Shown one piece after another: positions 1-5,355 of a stretch of 6,722 nt of DNA (the first letter of the stretch is position 1; every line of letters starts with the position of its first letter). Below the pieces are notes generated by a model. It searched no databases, was not told where the DNA came from, and worked only from the letters and a program-made list of their open reading frames with translations. Origin of the DNA: Rhodocyclales bacterium. Its GTDB lineage: Bacteria > Pseudomonadota > Gammaproteobacteria > Burkholderiales > Rhodocyclaceae. The position numbers and the translations under genes were made by a program. The stretch covers positions 1 to 6,722 of the forward strand of contig JAIOPW010000419.1 of the NCBI GenBank assembly GCA_021413665.1, given 5' to 3'.

Positions 1-2
1 AC

Positions 3-62
3 ACCCATGTCGCCCGCGAGCGCCTGAAGCAATTGCACCACGTCCACCACCCGCGCGGCTGA
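3..62 (+). CDS. C-terminal tail of an unidentified protein (partial, enters from the left edge)
   Basis: Reading from base 3, the plus strand is open for 19 codons and ends in TGA at 60-62. The tail reads THVARERLKQLHHVHHPRG. Nearly all codons end in G or C, which matches the real genes here and supports coding. The stop lies 7 bp from the stop of the minus-strand DUF1223 gene, giving an ordinary convergent layout. The fragment is too short to name a family. The opposite strand of this stretch is also open, so a minus-strand gene downstream of the DUF1223 gene cannot be excluded. Confidence 0.35.
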   Translation, partial: THVARERLKQLHHVHHPRG

Positions 63-63
63 C

Positions 64-79
64 CCCCGGTCAGCCGGGG
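64..79. terminator. Short GC hairpin between two convergent stops, possible bidirectional terminator
   Basis: A perfect 6-bp inverted repeat, CCCCGG then TCAG then CCGGGG, sits across the end of the DUF1223 gene and just past the plus-strand stop at 60-62. Position and symmetry fit a shared terminator. There is no T-run on either side, so an intrinsic Rho-independent terminator is not well supported; it could be a stabilising 3' hairpin or chance. Confidence 0.35.
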
Positions 80-840
80 CAGGCGTGGCGTTGCAGTGCC
101 TGGACAATCTCGCCGGTCGCCTTGTCCTGAACAAAGACCGCGACACCCAGATCGGCGCGCTTCCAGTCGGCCTCCAGCGCAATCTTCTGCCGCAGGAACA
201 GGCGGCCTGCCGGATCCGGCCGCAGCGGGCCGATCAGGCGCCGCACCACGTAGTCGTGACTAAGCGTCTTGCCGGCGTTTTCCCCGGCGCGCACCTGTGA
301 CTCCAGATTGTTCTCATACAAGGCCAGATAGGCTTCGGCCGCCGCGTTCGTCGCTGAAATCTCGCCTTCGACCGCCAGTTGTCCGTCCGCCGGTACGCCC
401 ACCAGTTCGAGCGCGATGCGCGGGCCGGGAGCCGCCGGCCCGATGCCGTCGAGCGGACTCGCCGCACTGCGCCAGTCGCGTCCGTTCCTGAGGAACTGCG
501 GCGTATAAACCAGGCGCGAGCGGGCCAGGCCGGCCATCTCCTGCTGCCGCTGCGTATGGCGCGGGCTGGCGAAGCGATCGACCCAGCCCAGGCGGTCCCA
601 GTAATCGACATGGAAGGCCAGCGGCACCAGCCGTCCGGCGTACTCCGCCTGGCCCTTGAACCGGGACAGCCGGCGGTCGGCCGGCGGGCAACTATCGCAC
701 CCCTCCGAGGTGTAAAGCTCCAGCAGCACGTTGCGTTGGGCGCCGCTTTGCGCCACACAGGCCGGCGCCGCCACTATCTCCGTGGCGGCGACAAGGCAAA
801 GGCAGGCAAGCCAAATGCGAAGGGATGAAAGCAGTGTCAT
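70..840 (-). CDS. Secreted DUF1223 family protein (thioredoxin-like fold, CxxC)
   Basis: The 256-aa product begins MTLLSSLRIWLACLCLVAA, a typical signal peptide (about residues 1-25, possible cleavage after VAA), so it is likely exported to the periplasm. The mature part opens with LLELYTSEGCDSCPPAD, in which C48 and C51 form a CxxC. HVDYWDRLGWVDRF (77-90) and VYTPQFLRNG (111-120) follow. These are hallmarks of the DUF1223 family, which has a thioredoxin-like fold and no settled function; a thiol-redox or metal-related role is only an inference. I chose the ATG at 840 because a GGAG lies 7 nt upstream and the signal peptide starts there. A longer frame to 957 adds 39 residues with no signal character and would run into the divergent promoter region. 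The gene is convergent with the gene at the left edge and divergent from the YbaK-like gene. Confidence 0.85.
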   Translation of the reverse strand: MTLLSSLRIWLACLCLVAATEIVAAPACVAQSGAQRNVLLELYTSEGCDSCPPADRRLSRFKGQAEYAGRLVPLAFHVDYWDRLGWVDRFASPRHTQRQQEMAGLARSRLVYTPQFLRNGRDWRSAASPLDGIGPAAPGPRIALELVGVPADGQLAVEGEISATNAAAEAYLALYENNLESQVRAGENAGKTLSHDYVVRRLIGPLRPDPAGRLFLRQKIALEADWKRADLGVAVFVQDKATGEIVQALQRHACPG

Positions 841-948
841 GACGCAGCTCCGGGGAGGAATTCCACCAATTTGGGGCTTGGTCGGTGCAAGGTGCGGATT
901 CCTTACAGCACGATTCCGATGCGCGGGGAGCGGCGTAGAATCCGTTTC
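841..948. promoter_or_regulatory. Divergent spacer between the DUF1223 and YbaK-like genes
   Basis: These 108 bp separate two divergent starts and must hold both promoters. On the plus strand TAGAAT (936-941) is a good -10 hexamer, 7 nt before the YbaK ATG; no strong -35 is visible (TTCCGA at 914-919 is the nearest, spacer 16). On the minus strand I see the GGAG ribosome site near 848-851 but no convincing promoter. Confidence 0.45.
936..941 (+). promoter_or_regulatory. Candidate -10 box TAGAAT of the YbaK-like gene
   Basis: TAGAAT matches the sigma-70 -10 consensus at five of six bases. With seven bases between it and ATG 949, initiation at the usual distance would fall at or next to the start codon. 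The -35 match is poor. Confidence 0.45.
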
Positions 949-1452
949 ATGAGACACGATACCAGTTACCAGAATTCAGCCCCCGAAACCCCCGCGACCA
1001 GGTTTCTGCACAAGCATGGCGTCGCCCATTCCAACCACCTCTACGAGTACGAGGAACATGGCGGCACCAGTGTGTCGGCGCGCGAACTCAACGTCGCGGA
1101 ACACGCCGTGGTCAAGACCCTGGTCATGGAAGACGAGGCGGCCCGCCCGCTGATCGTCCTCATGCACGGCGACCGCAAGGTGTCGACCAAGGAACTGGCG
1201 CGCCAGATCGGCGTCAAGAAGATCAGCCCCTGCAAGCCGGAAGACGCGCTGCGCCATACGGGCTACATGGTCGGCGGCTGCTCGCCCTTCGGCACCAAAA
1301 AGGTTCTGCCGGTGCATCTGGAAAAGAGCATCCTCGACCTGCCGCTGATCTACATCAACGGCGGCAAGCGCGGCTACCTGGTCGGTGTCCATCCGCACGA
1401 CATCCTGCGCGTCCTGCAGCCGAAGATCGTGGAGTGCGGGCTGGTCGATTGA
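949..1452 (+). CDS. ybaK: YbaK/EbsC family aminoacyl-tRNA deacylase (Cys-tRNA(Pro) deacylase-like)
   Basis: The 167-aa product matches the YbaK/ProX editing-domain family, whose members hydrolyse mischarged tRNAs such as Cys-tRNA(Pro) in trans in the cytoplasm. Visible family marks are PATRFL at the N-terminus (15-20), the invariant lysine in VVKTLV (K56), STKELARQIGVKKI (79-92), GYMVGGCSPFGTKK (105-118) and YINGGKRGYLV near the C-terminus. Its length is near that of E. coli YbaK (159 aa). I place the start at 949, MRHDTSYQ. An upstream in-frame ATG at 871 would add 26 residues unlike the family, across the divergent promoter. No Shine-Dalgarno lies at normal distance (GGGGAG at 925-930 is 18 nt away), and a TAGAAT box sits 7 nt before the ATG, so the mRNA may be leaderless. 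The stop lies 1 bp from the stop of the convergent TRIC gene. The exact tRNA substrate is not readable from sequence; some relatives have other specificities. Confidence 0.9.
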   Translation: MRHDTSYQNSAPETPATRFLHKHGVAHSNHLYEYEEHGGTSVSARELNVAEHAVVKTLVMEDEAARPLIVLMHGDRKVSTKELARQIGVKKISPCKPEDALRHTGYMVGGCSPFGTKKVLPVHLEKSILDLPLIYINGGKRGYLVGVHPHDILRVLQPKIVECGLVD

Positions 1453-1453
1453 G

Positions 1454-2077
1454 TCAGGAGGGCGTTCGGAATTCAGGCATCTTCAGGCGATAGCGGATCG
1501 CCGCCAGCCGCAGGCCGAGGACCAACGCACCGCCGATTGCCGCGCTCACGGCTTCGCCGCCGCCAAGCGAGTGCGCCGCGATCATCGCCAGCGCGCCGCA
1601 CCACGATGCCGTCGCATACAGCGTCCCAGGCCGCATCACCAGCGGCACTTCGTTCACCAGCACGTCGCGCAGCACGCCGCCGAATACCCCCGTCACCACG
1701 CCCAGCAGAGATGCGGCCAGCCAATGCACGCCGGCGTCCGTCGCGATGCGGCAGCCGACCACGGTGAATAACGCCAGGCCCACCGCATCGGGAATCAGGA
1801 AAACGCCCACCGGCAGACGCACCCGCCGCGCCAGAAGGAAGGTCAGCGCCACCGCGGCGACGCCGCAAATCAGGTAGGCCACGTCCGCCAGCCAGAATAC
1901 CGGCCGCCCGAGCAGCACGTCACGCAAACTGCCGCCGCCGAGGCAGGCGGCGAGGCCGACGATGAGGGCGCCGACCAGATCCATGTGCTTGTCCTCGGTT
2001 TCCAGCACCGCGCTGGCGGCATTGACCGCCACCGCCGCCATGGCGACGCCGAAAATCAGGTCGGAGACGGCTGCCAC
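1454..2077 (-). CDS. TRIC/UPF0126 family membrane protein (YicG/YadS-like channel)
   Basis: The 207-aa, strongly hydrophobic product shows about seven membrane segments built as two related halves. The repeat signature is GGGSLRDVLLG (47-57) in the first half and GVFGGVLRDVL (130-140) in the second; DAVGLALFTVVG (97-108) is also typical. This is the prokaryotic TRIC family (Pfam Gly_transporter, UPF0126). Characterised prokaryotic members are trimeric K+-permeable channels, while the Pfam name reflects a proposed glycine-transport role. The start is GTG at 2077: GAGG lies 7 nt upstream, and the first membrane helix (DLIFGVAMAAVAV) would be cut if the internal ATG at 2041 were used. The start lies 9 bp past the folB stop, so the two are probably cotranscribed. 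The 3' end faces the YbaK-like gene with one base between stops. The ion or solute carried cannot be read from the sequence. Confidence 0.88.
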   Translation of the reverse strand: MAAVSDLIFGVAMAAVAVNAASAVLETEDKHMDLVGALIVGLAACLGGGSLRDVLLGRPVFWLADVAYLICGVAAVALTFLLARRVRLPVGVFLIPDAVGLALFTVVGCRIATDAGVHWLAASLLGVVTGVFGGVLRDVLVNEVPLVMRPGTLYATASWCGALAMIAAHSLGGGEAVSAAIGGALVLGLRLAAIRYRLKMPEFRTPS

Positions 2078-2086
2078 CGACGGGCC

Positions 2087-2446
2087 TCAGGCCTTGTCCG
2101 CGCGGCTGCGCTCGATCTGCACGCCGACGCGGCGCACGCCCTTCATGATGCCCATCTTGGCGATGCTGATCCTGACCCAGGGTGCGCCGAACTCGTTGAG
2201 CAGCAGGCCGATCACGTATTCGCCGAGCGTCTCCAGCAGGTTGAAGTGGTGCGTCGACAGTTCGGCGCGGATGCGATCGATCACCGCGTCGTAGCGAATG
2301 GTCTTGTCGATGTCGTCATCCTGCGCGGCCTCGTCGGGGACGCCGAAGGTCAGGCTGATTTCCAGCGTCTGCGGCGCCGCCTTTTCCCGTTCGAAAATTC
2401 CGACGTGCGCTTCGACCCGCATGTCGTCGATGAAAATGAAGTCCAT
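2087..2446 (-). CDS. folB: Dihydroneopterin aldolase FolB
   Basis: The 119-aa product matches FolB, which cleaves 7,8-dihydroneopterin to 6-hydroxymethyl-7,8-dihydropterin and glycolaldehyde in cytosolic folate synthesis. It begins MDFIFIDDMRVEAHVGIFERE; E21 aligns with the pterin-binding region glutamate of E. coli FolB. IRYDAVID (50-57), FNLLETLGEYV (68-78), and APWVRISIAK with K97 in the place of the catalytic lysine follow, then VRRVGVQIER. The length is usual for the family (about 120 aa). I place the start at 2446, preceded by GGAGG four bases upstream; the frame is open eight codons further but those residues do not match the family. The ATG overlaps by one base the TAA of a 37-codon ORF just upstream. 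The TRIC gene follows after 9 bp. FolB also has epimerase activity in some species; this is not resolvable here. Confidence 0.93.
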   Translation of the reverse strand: MDFIFIDDMRVEAHVGIFEREKAAPQTLEISLTFGVPDEAAQDDDIDKTIRYDAVIDRIRAELSTHHFNLLETLGEYVIGLLLNEFGAPWVRISIAKMGIMKGVRRVGVQIERSRADKA

Positions 2447-2559
2447 TACGCCTCCGCCGGGCCGCCCCAAGGGGGCGTGAAGTCAAACATATGGAAGCCG
2501 CGAAGCGGCTGAACTGCAGTCACCCCTTCCCACGGGGAAGGGGATGGGGGATGGGCCAT
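2446..2559 (-). CDS. Small 37-aa ORF overlapping the folB start (leader peptide or repeat-derived)
   Basis: From ATG at 2559 the minus strand is open for 37 codons to a TAA at 2446-2448 that shares one base with the folB ATG (TAATG). AAGGAG lies 7 nt before this ATG, a near-perfect ribosome site. The peptide is rich in proline (start MAHPPSPSPWEG, end FTPPWGGPAEA) and resembles no family I know. Three palindromes lie inside the ORF, so it may just be an open frame through an intergenic repeat. The good ribosome site and exact junction argue for translation and coupling to folB; the composition argues against a folded protein. It has no signal peptide or membrane segment. Confidence 0.35.
   Translation of the reverse strand: MAHPPSPSPWEGVTAVQPLRGFHMFDFTPPWGGPAEA
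2463..2477. repeat. Palindrome 1 upstream of folB
   Basis: CGCCCC, loop AAG, GGGGCG: a perfect 6-bp stem. In the minus-strand mRNA it would lie just upstream of the folB ribosome site (GGAGG at 2452-2456), where it could influence folB translation. Confidence 0.5.
2496..2510. repeat. Palindrome 2 upstream of folB
   Basis: AGCCGC, loop GAA, GCGGCT: a perfect 6-bp stem with a tight loop, 18 bp from palindrome 1. Confidence 0.5.
2523..2543. repeat. Palindrome 3 in the folB-plsY spacer
   Basis: CCCCTTCCC, loop ACG, GGGAAGGGG: a perfect 9-bp stem, the strongest inverted repeat seen in the window. It sits about 30 bp before the candidate plsY -10 and inside the 37-codon ORF on the other strand. 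No T-run follows it on either strand, so it is not a standard intrinsic terminator. Confidence 0.6.
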
Positions 2560-2572
2560 AGCCAAGCTCCTT

Positions 2573-2578
2573 TACAAT
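2573..2578 (+). promoter_or_regulatory. Candidate -10 box TACAAT for plsY
   Basis: TACAAT matches the -10 consensus at five of six bases and would start transcription near 2585, giving a leader of roughly 18 nt that contains the AGGGA ribosome site (2591-2595). No good -35 hexamer is seen at 16-18 bp spacing. Confidence 0.35.
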
Positions 2579-2602
2579 GCGGACCATTCTAGGGAATCCG
2601 CA

Positions 2603-3199
2603 ATGAACCTGCTTGTTTCCGCCGCCTTCGGCTATCTGCTCGGCTCCGTGCCATTTGCCGTCATCGTCTCGCGCGCCTTTCGCCTCGCCGATCCGCGCAG
2701 CTTCGGCTCGGGCAATCCCGGAGCCACCAACGTGCTGCGCAGCGGCAGCAAGTCGGCCGCGCTGCTGACCCTGCTCGGCGATGCGGCCAAGGGCTGGCTC
2801 GCCATGTTCATCGCGGCAAGAGTCGGCGCTGGCGAGACGGCGATTGCGACGGCGGGCGTCGCGGCTTTTCTCGGTCACGTGTTCCCCTTCACGCTGCGCT
2901 TTCGCGGCGGCAAGGGCGTAGCGACCGCGCTGGGCGTGTTGCTGGGTTTCTCCGGCGCCGTGGCCGGCATCACGGCCGCCATCTGGCTGACCGTTGTCAT
3001 CTTCACCCGCTACTCCTCACTGGCGGCGCTGGCCGCCGCCGCCGCGGCGCCTTTCCTCACCTGGCGGTTGCTCGGCAATGCCGAAACCACGCTGGCTGTC
3101 GCGCTCATGTGCGCGGTGCTGATCTACCGCCACAAGAGCAACATCCGAAAGCTGCTCGCCGGCAAGGAAGGCCGCGTCGGCGGCAGAAAGCAGGACTAG
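2603..3199 (+). CDS. plsY: Glycerol-3-phosphate acyltransferase PlsY
   Basis: The 198-aa integral membrane protein transfers an acyl group from acyl-phosphate to glycerol-3-phosphate, the first acylation step of phospholipid synthesis at the inner membrane. All three family motifs are visible: SFGSGNPGATNVLR (33-46), GHVFPFTLRFRGGKGVAT (91-108) and HKSNIRKLLAGKE (177-189). GSVPFAVIVSR (14-24), LGDAAKG (58-64) and RYSS (136-139) also match. Hydrophobic segments fit the multi-pass topology, and the length is normal. The ATG at 2603 has AGGGA about 7 nt upstream and begins at the first membrane helix. The gene is divergent from folB across the palindrome cluster; plsY beside folB is a layout I recall from other proteobacteria. 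The C-terminus after the third motif is a short basic tail. Its partner PlsX is not in the window. Confidence 0.96.
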   Translation: MNLLVSAAFGYLLGSVPFAVIVSRAFRLADPRSFGSGNPGATNVLRSGSKSAALLTLLGDAAKGWLAMFIAARVGAGETAIATAGVAAFLGHVFPFTLRFRGGKGVATALGVLLGFSGAVAGITAAIWLTVVIFTRYSSLAALAAAAAAPFLTWRLLGNAETTLAVALMCAVLIYRHKSNIRKLLAGKEGRVGGRKQD

Positions 3200-3208
3200 G
3201 CCACGCTC

Positions 3209-3236
3209 TTTTCAGTATTCTCACCCGCGGCAAAAT
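3209..3236 (+). promoter_or_regulatory. Candidate sigma-70 promoter for the tandem cNMP-binding gene
   Basis: TTTTCA (3209-3214) and CAAAAT (3231-3236), each four of six to consensus, lie 16 bp apart in an AT-richer 63-bp gap after plsY. Transcription would start near 3243, leaving about 20 nt before ATG 3263 with AGGA at 3252-3255. The match is modest, and read-through from plsY is also possible. Confidence 0.3.
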
Positions 3237-3262
3237 GCATTCTTTCGAAACAGGACAGGCCC

Positions 3263-4177
3263 ATGGATGATCTGGACTTTTCAGGAAAACCCGGCGTACC
3301 GCCGAAGCCCACTGCCGCGCCCCCTGCCAGGGCCGCCGAACCGGCATCCCTGTACAGCCCGAAGCTGGCGCTGGAATTTTTCAGCATTGACGGAACCCCG
3401 GAGCAGTTTGCGGCGGGCAAGCGGATCTTCGCCGAGAACGAAAAAGCGGGCGGCTTCTTCGCCAAGGGCGCGCGCATCTACCTGCTGCTCGAAGGCGAAG
3501 TCACCCTGACGCTCAAGGACAAGCCGCTGGAGATGGTTTTGCCCGGCGAGATTTTTGGCGAAATGGCGACCATCGCCGACCTGCCGAGGAGCGCGACGGC
3601 GATGGCGCGCAAGCATTGCCGGGTGCTGGCGCTGGACGAAAGGCAGTTCCAGCAATCGCTGCAGCAGATGCCTGAGTTCGCGCTGATGCTGATGAGCGTC
3701 ATGACGCAACGGCTGCGGCGCAGCATCGCGAAGCTGGCGACGGCACGCAAAGAGTCCGTGGTGGCGCCGCCGCAGAAGAGTTCGCTGGACAGGAAGGCGC
3801 TGGCGGAATTGCAACACGAACTCGGAGACCCGGCGCCGACGCGTGCGCAAGCCGGCCAGAACGTGCTCACCCAGGGCGCGGTGGGTGCCTGCATGTTCGT
3901 CGTGACGGAAGGCCGCATCGCGATATCGATCGACGGCCGCGTCATTGAACATGTGGGACCGGGCGGAATCTTCGGCGAGATGGCGCTGGTCGATCGCGCC
4001 GGTCGCGCCGCCACCGCCACGGCGGAAACGGACAGCGCATGGCTGCTGATCGCACGCAACGACTTCCTCGCCATGATCCGCTCGAAACCGGCTTTCGGCA
4101 TGGCGCTGCTGCGCTCCATGGGCGAACGCGTGCAGCACATCGGCGCCCTGCTGCGCGCCGGCGTTCAGACCACCTGA
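3263..4177 (+). CDS. Protein with two tandem cyclic-nucleotide-binding domains, no DNA-binding or catalytic domain
   Basis: The 304-aa product has a proline/alanine-rich N-terminus (about 9-28) and then two cNMP-binding (Crp/PKA-R type) beta-roll domains, roughly 35-155 and 180-295. Each has a recognisable phosphate-binding cassette: GEIFGEMATIADLPRSAT (95-112; E100, R109) and GGIFGEMALVDRAGRAAT (235-252; E239, R248). The Glu and Arg that normally grip the ribose and cyclic phosphate are present in both, so both could bind cAMP or cGMP. No helix-turn-helix, kinase, cyclase or membrane segment is visible, and nothing follows the second domain beyond its closing helix. It looks like a cytosolic sensor or adaptor acting through protein contacts; that role is inferred. 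ATG 3263 has AGGA 7 nt upstream. The gene follows plsY by 63 bp, and its last 13 bp overlap the end of tsaD on the other strand. Confidence 0.85.
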   Translation: MDDLDFSGKPGVPPKPTAAPPARAAEPASLYSPKLALEFFSIDGTPEQFAAGKRIFAENEKAGGFFAKGARIYLLLEGEVTLTLKDKPLEMVLPGEIFGEMATIADLPRSATAMARKHCRVLALDERQFQQSLQQMPEFALMLMSVMTQRLRRSIAKLATARKESVVAPPQKSSLDRKALAELQHELGDPAPTRAQAGQNVLTQGAVGACMFVVTEGRIAISIDGRVIEHVGPGGIFGEMALVDRAGRAATATAETDSAWLLIARNDFLAMIRSKPAFGMALLRSMGERVQHIGALLRAGVQTT

Positions 4178-5181
4178 TCGAGCGGCCAGCGCGGCCGCAC
4201 CACGAAGGCGCCAGTGGCGGGCGCCGGCAGTTCGCCCTGCATCAGCCGCTGGGCGCCTGCGAAGGCGATCATCGCGCCGTTGTCGGTGCACAGGTCCAGC
4301 GCCGGATAGAACACGCGGCCGCCTATCTTTGCCATGGCTGCGTCCAGCCGCTGGCGCAAACGCCGGTTGGCGCCGACGCCGCCGGCCACCACCAACGCTG
4401 AAAGTCGGTGCCGGCGACACGCCGCGACAGACTTGGCAGCGAGCACTTCGGTCGCCGCTTCCTGGAATTCAGCGGCGAGATCGGCCTTCGCCGCCGCCGT
4501 CAGTTCCACGGCGCGAGCCGCCGTCAGCACCGCCGTCTTCAGCCCGGAAAAACTGAAGGACAGATCACCACTGTTGAGCATCGGCCGCGGCAGCTTGTAG
4601 CGGCCGGCCGTACCCGTCTCCGCCAGCTTGGCCAGTGCCGGCCCGCCGGGGTAGCCCAGACCGAGCAGCTTGGCCGTCTTGTCGAAGGCCTCGCCCGCCG
4701 CGTCGTCGAGCGATTCGCCGAGCAGCTCGTAGTCGCCGACGCGCGTGACGCGCATCAACTGCGTGTGGCCGCCGGAGACCAGCAGCGCGATGAACGGGAA
4801 GGCCGGTGCGTCATCGGCCAGCAGCGGCGAGAGCAAATGGCCTTCGAGGTGATGCACCGGCAGCGCCGGCACATCGAGCGCCATGGCCAGCGCCTCGGCA
4901 AAACTCGCGCCGACCAGCAAGGCGCCCGCCAGCCCCGGCCCTGCCGTGTAGGCAATCGCGTCGATGTCGTGCCGCGTGCATTCGGCTTCGGCCAGCACGC
5001 GCTCCAGCAACGGAATCAGGCGGCGAATGTGGTCGCGCGACGCCAGTTCCGGCACCACGCCGCCGTAGGCCTCGTGCATCGCCACCTGCGTATGCACGGC
5101 ATGGCCGAGCAGGCCGCGCTCCGTGTCGTAGAGCGCGACGCCGGTTTCGTCGCAGGAGGATTCGATGCCGAGGACTTTCAT
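4165..5181 (-). CDS. tsaD: tRNA N6-adenosine threonylcarbamoyltransferase TsaD
   Basis: The 338-aa product is TsaD (Kae1/YgjD family), which with TsaB and TsaE transfers the threonylcarbamoyl group to A37 of ANN-reading tRNAs in the cytosol. Motifs in order: MKVLGIESSCDETG (1-14), the metal site HHLEGH (110-115; H111 and H115), VSGGHT (135-140), AGEAFDKTAKLLGLGYPGGP (162-181), FSGLKT (211-216), AGGVGANRRLR (266-276) and CTDNGAMIA (298-306; D300). The length is usual and no motif is broken. I favour ATG 5181 because the conserved MKVLGIESS begins there. An in-frame ATG at 5190 adds only MPP, and its first bases lie inside a TAGAAT box. There is no clear Shine-Dalgarno for either start. The gene stands alone on its strand: it is divergent from the receiver-like gene and tail-overlapping with the cNMP-binding gene. 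Confidence 0.96.
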   Translation of the reverse strand: MKVLGIESSCDETGVALYDTERGLLGHAVHTQVAMHEAYGGVVPELASRDHIRRLIPLLERVLAEAECTRHDIDAIAYTAGPGLAGALLVGASFAEALAMALDVPALPVHHLEGHLLSPLLADDAPAFPFIALLVSGGHTQLMRVTRVGDYELLGESLDDAAGEAFDKTAKLLGLGYPGGPALAKLAETGTAGRYKLPRPMLNSGDLSFSFSGLKTAVLTAARAVELTAAAKADLAAEFQEAATEVLAAKSVAACRRHRLSALVVAGGVGANRRLRQRLDAAMAKIGGRVFYPALDLCTDNGAMIAFAGAQRLMQGELPAPATGAFVVRPRWPLDQVV

Positions 5182-5188
5182 CGGCGGC

Positions 5189-5194
5189 ATTCTA
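5189..5194 (-). promoter_or_regulatory. Candidate -10 box TAGAAT of tsaD
   Basis: On the minus strand TAGAAT is followed by seven bases and then ATG 5181, the same spacing as at the YbaK-like gene. Initiation would fall at or next to that ATG. No good -35 is visible upstream. Confidence 0.42.
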
Positions 5195-5355
5195 CCGGCT
5201 GCGTGTTCGCGCTCCGGCGTGGATCAAGGCAGCGTCGGTTGCGGCGCGACCCGGCGCGGCAACCCTTCAAGTGGCAGAATCCAATGCACGAAAAGCCCGA
5301 AACCCGAAAGTCGGCGCCGGTGACACGGTGGCGCCAACCCGCTTTGAAAGAAAAA
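5191..5355. promoter_or_regulatory. Divergent spacer between tsaD and the receiver-like gene
   Basis: About 165 bp hold the tsaD start signals on one side. On the other side, CAGAAT at 5275-5280 is a possible plus-strand -10 with no good -35. An inverted repeat of GGCGCC (5313-5318 and 5330-5335) would lie in the leader of the plus-strand mRNA. An ATG at 5284 is in frame with the downstream gene. No further gene is evident. Confidence 0.35.

Noticed and set aside
871..948. Longer start for the YbaK-like gene at 871
   Set aside because: The extra 26 residues are Arg-rich, match nothing in the family, and lie across the divergent promoter region.
841..957. Longer start for the DUF1223 gene at 957
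   Set aside because: The extra 39 residues would put a hydrophilic stretch before the signal peptide and overlap the YbaK start; the ATG at 840 has a good GGAG site.
2483..2878. 131-codon minus-strand frame opposite the plsY start
   Set aside because: It covers the conserved N-terminal part of plsY on the other strand and has shadow-like composition without family marks.
3281..4420. 379-codon open frame on the minus strand opposite the cNMP-binding gene and the end of tsaD
   Set aside because: It reads as arginine/histidine/alanine-rich text with no family motif, while the plus strand encodes two clear cNMP-binding domains. It is a shadow frame caused by high GC.
4408..5355. Long plus-strand frame running opposite tsaD into the receiver-like gene (421 codons in all)
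   Set aside because: The part opposite tsaD is low-complexity Arg/Gln/His text; tsaD on the other strand is certain. Only the end from 5356 (or 5284) is taken as real.
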